64,000 nucleotides of DNA. Origin: Phycicoccus avicenniae (lineage in GTDB: Bacteria > Actinomycetota > Actinomycetes > Actinomycetales > Dermatophilaceae). The stretch covers positions 1-64,000 of the forward strand of contig NZ_JAGSNF010000004.1 in assembly GCF_018139485.1 (NCBI RefSeq), written 5' to 3'. Position 1 is the stretch's first letter; each line of letters starts with the position of its first letter. This document shows, piece by piece, positions 58,624 to 64,000 of this stretch. The notes under the pieces were generated by a model, which did no database searches, had not been told where the DNA came from, and worked only from the letters and a program-made list of their open reading frames with translations. The position numbers and the translations under genes are program-made.

Positions 58624-61215
58624 ATGGACCATCGCCACCTCGCCCACCTCGACGCCGACCCCGACTTCTACGACGACGTGTGGCAGGTGGCCCCGGCGCC
58701 GGGCGACGTGCTCGGTCCCGCCGCGGTCCCCGACCGGGTCGAGGTCACCGACCACGGACCGTGGCGGATCTACCGCACCCCGGTCATGCTCCCCGACTCC
58801 GGGTGGAAGGTGCACGTCTCGTGCGTCCCCACCCGCGCCCGGGACGTGGTCGCGACCGTCGTCGCCGAGGCCCTGGCGGAGGACCTCACGTGCAAGCACC
58901 TGCGCAGCCGCCGGCTCGTCGCCGCGAGCCAGGCGAAGTACGCCGACCCCTCAGCGGCCGGGAAGGTCGTGACGATCTACACGGCGGAGGAGACCGCGCT
59001 CGCGCGGATCGTGGCGCGGCTCACCGCCCGGCTCGCCGGCGAACCGGGAGCACGCATCCTCAGCGACATCCCCGTGGACGGGGCGCCGGTGTCGGTCCGC
59101 TTCGGTGCCTTCCGGGGGGTCCACCACGTCGACGCGCTCGGCCGGTGCGCGGTCGGTCGGAGGGGTGCCGCCGGGTCGGCCGACCCGGTGGCCGACGACC
59201 GCTCACCGCACAGCGGTGCTCGCGCCGCGGGGTACGTGCCCGAGGTCGTCGCGATCCTGCGCGAGGCCGCGGCGGCACGCGACGCCGACGCGGTGCTGCC
59301 GGTCACCGACGTCCGGCTGATGCACCGCTCGAACGCCGGCGGGGTGTACTCCGCCACGTGGGAGGACGGACGCCGCGTCGTCCTCAAGGAGGCACGTCGG
59401 CACACCGGCTTCGACGCCTCCGGGTCGGACGCGGTGACCCGGCTGCGGCACGAGCGCCGTGCGCTCGAGCGGCTCGCCGGGACCGGCGTCGTCCCGGAGG
59501 TCGTGCGCCACCACGTCGCGGGCGACAGCGAGTTCCTCGTCCTCGAGCACGTCGACGGCCCGGTCCTCACCTCCGGGCTCGCGACGAGGCACCCGGCCGC
59601 CGTCCCCGGGGCGGACGGACCCGCCTACCGGCACTGGGTCGAGCGCGTCGTCTCGGGGACGCGGGCCTCGCTCGAGGTGCTCCACGCGCACGGCGTCACG
59701 CACCGCGACGTGCACAGCGGGAACGTCATCGACCGCGACGGACGGATGGTGCTCGTCGACCTCGAGTCCGCGGCCGTCGACGGGGTCGCCGTCGCCGAGG
59801 GCGTCGGCACCGTCCTGTCCAGCCCCGGAGCCGACGTCACGCCGCAGGGTGACCTCGACGCCCTCGAGCGGATGCGCGCCGTGCTCGTCAACCCGCAGTA
59901 CTCGCTCACCTCCCGCCGCCCCGACCTCGCGGCCGCTCTCGTGCGGGCGGGGGAGTCCGACCTCGACGACGCCGAGCAGCCGGTCGGCGCCGACGACACC
60001 GAGCCGACCGGCCCGGACCCGGCCCGCCTCCTCGCAGGCCTGCGTGTCGCGGCGGACCCGACCCGGACCGACCGCCTCCTGCCCTCGGACGTCGCGGGCT
60101 TCGCGGTGCCGGGGGGCGGGCTGGGACTGCTGCACGGCGCCGGGGGCGTCCTCGCGACCTTGGCCCGCACGGGGGCACAGGTCCCGGACGAGTGGCGCGC
60201 CTGGCTCGTGGCCCGCGCGCTCGAGGCGCCCTACCTCGCCCCGGGGCTCGGCGACGGCGCCGAAGGTGTCGCCCTGTGCCTCTCGATGCTCGGCGAGGAC
60301 GACGCGTCACGCACCGTCCTCGAACGGTGGGCCGACCGGTCGGGGGCCTGTCCCTGGTGGTCGCGCGGTGCCGCGGGTCGGGCCGTCGCCCTCGCCGAGC
60401 TCTCCGCCCGACTCGACGACCCGTCCCTCGCCGCGACCGCGCTCGGCCTCGCCACGGAGGTGCTGGAGGCGGTCGAGACCGACGTTCCGCCGCCCGGACA
60501 CCGCGCCGGGCTGCTCGACGGGTGGGCCGGGGTGGGCCTCGCCCTGCTCCGGGTCGCCGAGCTCACCGCCGGCGCCCCGCCCGGTCCCGGCGCCGACCTC
60601 ACCGGGCCCGGCGGCGCCCCGCTCGGGCCCGACGGGGTCGCCGCGCGCCTGCGCGCCGGCGCCCGCGCCGCCCTGCGCCGCGAGACCGGCGCCGTCCGGG
60701 TCAGCGCCGGGGCCTGGCTCACCGGTGACGGCCGGCGCGTCATGCCCTACCTCGGCACCGGGTCCGCCGCCCTCGGCCTGCTCGCCGCGGCCCTCGGCGA
60801 GGACGGGGACCCCGAGGCGGTCCGCGGGGTGCGGCTCGCGTGCTCGCTGCGCTCGGTGGCGGGTGCCGGCCTGCTGCACGGCCGGGCCGGACTCCTCGCC
60901 ACCCTCACACTGCTCGCGCCCGACGACCCGGTCGTCGCCACCCACCGGCGCCGGCTGGCCTGGTACACCGTCCCCGCCCACGCGACGGGTCGCCGCGAGC
61001 ACCCCGAGGCCGCGGAGGCCGACCTCGTCCTGGGCGACCAGAACATGCGCTGCGCGGCCGACGTCGGCTCGGGGGCCGCGGGCGTCCTGCTCGTGGCCGA
61101 CCCCGACCCGCGACGGGCGGCGGGGGCCTTCTCGGACCTGCTCTGCCTGCCCCGGGCCGGCACCGGATGGCACGACGTCACGGATGCCATGACACCCGTC
61201 ACGACAGGTCGCTGA
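58624..61215 (+). CDS. Class III lanthipeptide synthetase LanKC
   Basis: An 863-residue three-domain enzyme. Residues 1-225 are the N-terminal phosphoserine-lyase region (YDDVWQVAPAPGD, KVHVSCVPTRARDV, CKHLRS). About 230-440 are a Ser/Thr kinase: glycine-rich NAGGVYSA, Lys255, catalytic HRDVHSGN (360-367) and metal Asp379 in VDLES. About 495-850 are a LanC-like cyclase with seven GxxG repeats. The zinc Cys-Cys-His ligands of LanC/LanL are absent (SRGAAG and LLHGRAG at their places), which marks class III rather than class IV. It phosphorylates, eliminates and cyclises the precursor. AGGAG precedes the ATG. Confidence 0.92.
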   Translation: MDHRHLAHLDADPDFYDDVWQVAPAPGDVLGPAAVPDRVEVTDHGPWRIYRTPVMLPDSGWKVHVSCVPTRARDVVATVVAEALAEDLTCKHLRSRRLVAASQAKYADPSAAGKVVTIYTAEETALARIVARLTARLAGEPGARILSDIPVDGAPVSVRFGAFRGVHHVDALGRCAVGRRGAAGSADPVADDRSPHSGARAAGYVPEVVAILREAAAARDADAVLPVTDVRLMHRSNAGGVYSATWEDGRRVVLKEARRHTGFDASGSDAVTRLRHERRALERLAGTGVVPEVVRHHVAGDSEFLVLEHVDGPVLTSGLATRHPAAVPGADGPAYRHWVERVVSGTRASLEVLHAHGVTHRDVHSGNVIDRDGRMVLVDLESAAVDGVAVAEGVGTVLSSPGADVTPQGDLDALERMRAVLVNPQYSLTSRRPDLAAALVRAGESDLDDAEQPVGADDTEPTGPDPARLLAGLRVAADPTRTDRLLPSDVAGFAVPGGGLGLLHGAGGVLATLARTGAQVPDEWRAWLVARALEAPYLAPGLGDGAEGVALCLSMLGEDDASRTVLERWADRSGACPWWSRGAAGRAVALAELSARLDDPSLAATALGLATEVLEAVETDVPPPGHRAGLLDGWAGVGLALLRVAELTAGAPPGPGADLTGPGGAPLGPDGVAARLRAGARAALRRETGAVRVSAGAWLTGDGRRVMPYLGTGSAALGLLAAALGEDGDPEAVRGVRLACSLRSVAGAGLLHGRAGLLATLTLLAPDDPVVATHRRRLAWYTVPAHATGRREHPEAAEADLVLGDQNMRCAADVGSGAAGVLLVADPDPRRAAGAFSDLLCLPRAGTGWHDVTDAMTPVTTGR
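61190..61201. promoter_or_regulatory. Dyad upstream of the lanthipeptide precursor
   Basis: TGACACCCGTCA repeats the element found before the synthetase (4 of 5 arms paired; a 14-nt block ATGACACCyGTCAC is shared). It overlaps the end of the synthetase gene, 108 bp before the precursor ATG, and suggests a second promoter that allows high precursor expression. Confidence 0.5.
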
Positions 61216-61309
61216 CCGCGGCTACTACTGCGGCTCCCCGGGGCCGACGAGAGTGGAACCAGTCGAGCGGGAAGGCCGCCGGCACCACGTAGGGAGAGGA
61301 CGAACCACC

Positions 61310-61408
61310 ATGAGCGTCAACGAGATGCAGACCCTGACCACCGTCGACGAGGTCATCGACGGGCCGATGGACTGGCCCTTCAGCACGATCTCGATCGTCT
61401 ACTGCTGA
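61310..61408 (+). CDS. Class III lanthipeptide precursor, single labionin motif
   Basis: A 32-codon gene with GGGAGAGGA about 8 nt before the ATG. The leader contains the amphipathic NEMQTLTTVDEV segment, resembling the LxLQxL recognition helix of class III leaders, followed by DGPMDW. The C-terminal 8 residues STISIVYC are exactly Ser-x2-Ser-x3-Cys, the pattern that class III enzymes turn into one labionin or a lanthionine plus dehydroalanine. The Cys is the final residue. No GG or other classical protease site is present. The position, directly after the LanKC gene and before an ABC-like gene, supports the call. Confidence 0.88.
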   Translation: MSVNEMQTLTTVDEVIDGPMDWPFSTISIVYC

Positions 61409-61411
61409 GTC

Positions 61412-62107
61412 GTGGTCGTCATGACGTCCCCGGCCCCCGGGGGTCGACGCGAGCGGCCGGCCCTGCCCCGGGCCGGGGTGGTGGCACTCCGGGTCGACGG
61501 CCTCTCGGCCGACGGGGACGCGACCCGGGACTCCGCGACGGTCACGGACGTCGGGTTCGGGGTCGAGGCGGGCAGCGTCGTCCTCCTCACCCCGGCCGGC
61601 GCCGGCCGCACCGTCGTCCTGTGCCTCACCGGCGAGCTGCCCCGCCGTTCGGGTCGGGTCGAGAGCGGCTCGGGTGCGGCGCGTCGAGAGGTCGACGACA
61701 CGGCCTGGCGCGCGGTCCTCGGCCGGGTGCCCGGCCCGCCGGAGACCCCCGCCGACACCCCGGTGGGCACCGTGCTCGACGAGCGGGGTGAGGCCGCCCG
61801 TCGGATGGCGGCGCGCCTCGGGGTCACGGTCGACGCCGGGACCCACGTCGGCGACCTCGACCCGGCCGACGGGATCCTGCTCGGCGTCGCCGTCGCCCTC
61901 GCCGACGACCCGGACGTCGTCGCCGTCGACCTCCGGGGTCCGACCCGCGTCGTCGCCCACGCGGCCACCGTCCTCGACGCCGTCCGCGACGTCGTCGACG
62001 TCGACGGGCGGACCGTGCTCGTCGTCGCCGACGCCGGCGCCCTCGACGCGGCCGCGCTCCGTCTCGTCGACGAGGTCGTCGAGCTCGTCCCCGCCGACGG
62101 GCCGTGA
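61412..62107 (+). CDS. Degenerate ABC-ATPase-like protein of the lanthipeptide cluster
   Basis: A protein of up to 231 residues; GTG at 61412 follows the precursor stop by 3 nt, and an ATG at 61421 is an alternative. The order of segments is that of an ABC ATPase: VTDVGFGVEAGSVVLLTPAGAGRTVVLCLTGELPRRSG (in parts), where Walker A has Arg in place of Lys; then VGDLDPADGILLGVAVALA where LSGGQ should be; then VVAVDLRGPTR where Walker B lacks the catalytic Glu. ATP hydrolysis is therefore doubtful. It may be a regulatory or structural partner of a transporter encoded outside the window, or a decaying gene. Confidence 0.6.
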   Translation: MVVMTSPAPGGRRERPALPRAGVVALRVDGLSADGDATRDSATVTDVGFGVEAGSVVLLTPAGAGRTVVLCLTGELPRRSGRVESGSGAARREVDDTAWRAVLGRVPGPPETPADTPVGTVLDERGEAARRMAARLGVTVDAGTHVGDLDPADGILLGVAVALADDPDVVAVDLRGPTRVVAHAATVLDAVRDVVDVDGRTVLVVADAGALDAAALRLVDEVVELVPADGP

Positions 62108-62120
62108 CGCGTGGGCGCTG

Positions 62121-62126
62121 TTACAG
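62121..62126 (+). promoter_or_regulatory. -10 element of the two-component system
   Basis: TACAGT at 62122-62127 (within TTACAGTCG) fits the TAnnnT pattern and lies about 40 nt before the histidine kinase GTG at 62168, leaving room for a ribosome site (AACGAGG). Confidence 0.45.
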
Positions 62127-62167
62127 TCGCGACGAGCACCCAGGGGGCAGGAACGAGGCTGGTACCG

Positions 62168-63322
62168 GTGAAGAGCCAAGGCGGCGGTGACGCCCGCATC
62201 GCCCTCGTCGCCTCGTGGGGCGTCGTCGTCGTGGTCGTCGTCCAGGGCACCCTGTCGATGCTCACCCAGGAGAGCGACGACCTCACGCTCCTGACCCGGG
62301 CCGTCGCCGTCGTCACCGGCGCGCTCGCCGCGGTCCTCTTCACCGTCGTCCAGCTGCGCTCGGTCCGGGACCGCGACGTCCCCGCCTGGATGCCCTGGCT
62401 CGTCGTCCTGTTCGCCACGGTCGCCTTCGTCATCGGCGCCTGGCTGGCCGCGTCCCTGTCGTTGGGCGTGTTCGCGCTGCTCCTCACGCGGTGGCGGCTG
62501 CTCGCCGTCGGGGCCACCTACCTCGTCGCGCTCGCGGCGTTCATGGTGTCCCAGGAGGTCAACGCCTTCCTCGTCTTCTTCTTCGCGGTCGTCCTCGCGG
62601 CGATCGCCCTCATGCTCTACGTCCTCACCCGGCTCGCCATCACCGTCGGCGAGCTCGCCCGGGCCCGCGAGACCGTGGCCCGGCTCCGCGTCGACGAGGA
62701 GCGGCACCGCATCTCGCGCGACCTGCACGACATCCTCGGACGCAGCCTCGTGGCCGTCGGCCTGCGCGTGCAGACCGCCATCCGGCTCCTCGAGCGCGAC
62801 CCCGCCCGCTGCGGCGAGCAGCTCGAGGAGGTCGGTCGCATGGTCTCGGAGGGCCAGGCGCAGCTGCGCGGACTCACCAGGGGCGAGACGGTGCTCGGCT
62901 TCGCCGACGAGCTCGAGTCCGCCCAGGAGCTCTTCGCCCGGCTCGGCATCCGGTGCGAGGCCGACGTCACGACCGCCGGTCCGATGGGGGAGGTCGTCGA
63001 CTCCCTCGGGTCCCGGGTGCTGCGCGAGAGCGTGACGAACCTGCTCAAGCACTCCCGGCCGTCCTGGGTCGAGATCCGCCTGCGCCAGGAGGCCACCACC
63101 GCCGTGCTCGTCGTCGTCAACGACGGCGCCTCCGACGACGGCCGGGCGCGGGGGACGGGGCTCACCGACCTCGCGAGCCGGGCCGGCGACCTCGGCGGAT
63201 CGCTCGAGGCCGGCCACCTCTCCGACGGCCGCTTCCGGGTCATCGCCCGGCTGCCCCGGGTCGAGGGGTCCGACGCCGCCACGCCCAGCACCCACGAGAG
63301 TCCCTTGGGAGCCCGTCCGTGA
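62168..63322 (+). CDS. Sensor histidine kinase (DesK / HisKA_3 type)
   Basis: A 384-residue membrane kinase. Five to six hydrophobic segments occupy about residues 10-150 with no large external domain, so the signal is probably sensed within the membrane. The dimerisation box is ERHRISRDLHDILGRSL, with the phospho-His in DLHD. The ATPase domain has the N box RESVTNLLKHSRP and G box GTGLTDLASRAGDLGG. GTG at 62168 is preferred over GTG at 62111, which would start before the predicted promoter. The stop overlaps the response regulator start. Confidence 0.88.
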   Translation: MKSQGGGDARIALVASWGVVVVVVVQGTLSMLTQESDDLTLLTRAVAVVTGALAAVLFTVVQLRSVRDRDVPAWMPWLVVLFATVAFVIGAWLAASLSLGVFALLLTRWRLLAVGATYLVALAAFMVSQEVNAFLVFFFAVVLAAIALMLYVLTRLAITVGELARARETVARLRVDEERHRISRDLHDILGRSLVAVGLRVQTAIRLLERDPARCGEQLEEVGRMVSEGQAQLRGLTRGETVLGFADELESAQELFARLGIRCEADVTTAGPMGEVVDSLGSRVLRESVTNLLKHSRPSWVEIRLRQEATTAVLVVVNDGASDDGRARGTGLTDLASRAGDLGGSLEAGHLSDGRFRVIARLPRVEGSDAATPSTHESPLGARP

Positions 63323-63927
63323 CCGACACCGACCGCCTGCGCATCCTCATCGCCGACGACGTCGACCTCGTCGCGGAGGCCTTCCAGGCGCTCCTCGACA
63401 CCGAGCCCACCTTCGAGGTCGTCGGACGGGTGAGCCGCGGCGACGAGGTGGCCGCGGCCGTCGAGCGGCTCTCCCCCGACGTCGCCGTCCTCGACGTCGA
63501 CATGCCGGGGATGAGCGGCATCGAGGCCGCCGCCGGCGTCAGCGGCTGCAAGGTCCTCCTGCTCACGGCCCTCGAGGGTCCCGGGCACATGCACAAGGCG
63601 CTCGCCGCGGGCGCCAACGGCTACATCCTCAAGTCGACGACCGGCAGCCGGCTCGTCGAGGCCATCCGCACCGTCGCGTCCGGTGGGACGGCGATCGACC
63701 CCGAGCTCGCCGCCGAAGCACTGCGCAGCGGACCGTGCCCGCTCACCGACCGGGAGATCGACATCCTCCGGCTCGTCGGGCAGGGTCGCAGCACGGAGGC
63801 GATCGCCGGTGAGCTCTACCTGTCCCGGGGCACGGTGCGGAACTACCTGAGCAACGCCATGGTCAAGCTCGACGCCGAGTCCCGGGCCGAGGCCTTCGCC
63901 AAGGCCGAGCGACGCGGCTGGCTCTGA
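63319..63927 (+). CDS. NarL/FixJ-family response regulator
   Basis: A 202-residue regulator. The receiver domain has the acidic pair in ILIADDVD, the phospho-acceptor Asp in AVLDVDMPGMSG, Thr in LLLTALEG and Lys in YILKSTTG. The C-terminal LuxR-type helix-turn-helix is LTDREIDILRLVGQG then AGELYLSRGTVRNYL. It partners the kinase (GTGA overlap) and is the likely ligand of the dyads before the synthetase and precursor genes. The cluster may continue past the window edge 73 bp downstream. Confidence 0.92.
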   Translation: MTDTDRLRILIADDVDLVAEAFQALLDTEPTFEVVGRVSRGDEVAAAVERLSPDVAVLDVDMPGMSGIEAAAGVSGCKVLLLTALEGPGHMHKALAAGANGYILKSTTGSRLVEAIRTVASGGTAIDPELAAEALRSGPCPLTDREIDILRLVGQGRSTEAIAGELYLSRGTVRNYLSNAMVKLDAESRAEAFAKAERRGWL

Positions 63928-64000
63928 CCCCGCGGCCGGCTCGCGGCCCGCGGCCGGCTCCGAGGCCCCGTCCGGTCCCGACCACCGACCGGCACCCCTG

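Noticed and set aside
58624-61215. Class IV (LanL) assignment of the synthetase
   Set aside because: Class IV needs the Cys-Cys-His zinc site in the cyclase domain. The corresponding positions read SRGAAG and LLHGRAG.
61412-62107. Calling the gene a pseudogene
   Set aside because: The reading frame is intact, has normal codon bias and is coupled to the precursor gene. The motif losses are substitutions, not frameshifts.
63931-63960. 12-bp direct repeat CGCGGCCGGCTC after the response regulator
   Set aside because: Short, very GC-rich and of a kind expected by chance here. I could not draw a convincing terminator stem from it.
1-64000. tRNA, rRNA, riboswitch, CRISPR or IS elements
   Set aside because: Scanning both strands by eye showed no tRNA-like cloverleaf, rRNA motif, spaced repeat array or transposase. 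A covariance-model search would be needed to exclude small RNAs.

Overview
The window is very GC-rich, with heavy third-position G/C bias, many GTG starts, 1-4 nt stop/start overlaps inside operons, and frequent leaderless promoters of the form TAnnnT followed 6-8 nt later by ATG or GTG. With the gene content (Ski2-like helicase, ABC-F protein, SigX5-type ECF factor, ROK and PucR regulators, actinobacterial acyl-CoA cassettes) this points to the chromosome of an Actinomycetota bacterium, probably Micrococcales. The genus cannot be named from the sequence. No rRNA, tRNA, CRISPR array, insertion sequence or prophage is evident.

Layout. 1-2 kb: two secreted, low-complexity proteins; the first is cut by the window edge and carries chaplin-like GGNAVSVVGDS repeats. 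2-7.3 kb: housekeeping genes (dienelactone hydrolase, small MazG-like protein, Lon-N domain protein, a minimal NagA, an M50-like membrane protein, a DEAD-box RNA helicase with a Gly/Arg tail). 7.4-12.7 kb: a large exported nuclease of the ExeM type, a two-gene DUF2945 unit, and a hydrolase/TetR pair. 12.75-18 kb: a DeoR-type repressor divergent from a five-gene amino-sugar operon (SIS isomerase/deaminase, ROK-fold kinase, PfkB kinase, class II aldolase, acyltransferase). 18-25.6 kb: an aldo/keto reductase and a carbohydrate ABC operon (Gfo/Idh dehydrogenase, binding lipoprotein, two permeases, ATPase) divergent from a ROK repressor. 25.5-34.9 kb: a livGFHMK importer operon, an acyl-CoA ligase and an acyl-CoA dehydrogenase, with a divergent PucR-type regulator.

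35-44.8 kb: an L,D-transpeptidase, a PH-domain protein, a YdeI-like protein, a DrrAB-like efflux ABC system with its own MerR regulator and a MerR-type promoter, a YtxH-like protein, an arginase-fold protein, an ABC-F ATPase, an epimerase and a GPP34 protein. 44.8-53.3 kb: a second acyl-CoA catabolic block (dehydrogenase, kinase-like phosphotransferase, MaoC hydratase, three SDRs, quinone oxidoreductase, thiolase) with a divergent TetR. 53.3-58.4 kb: an ECF sigma factor, DUF1801 and DUF2461 proteins, and a Ski2-like helicase.

58.5-63.9 kb holds the most notable system: a compact class III lanthipeptide cluster. It has a three-domain LanKC synthetase, a 32-residue precursor ending in a single Ser-x2-Ser-x3-Cys labionin motif, a degenerate ABC-ATPase-like protein, and a DesK/NarL-type two-component system. 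Matching dyads (TGACR-SS-YGTCA) lie upstream of both the synthetase and the precursor. No permease or leader protease is seen before the window ends 73 bp after the response regulator.
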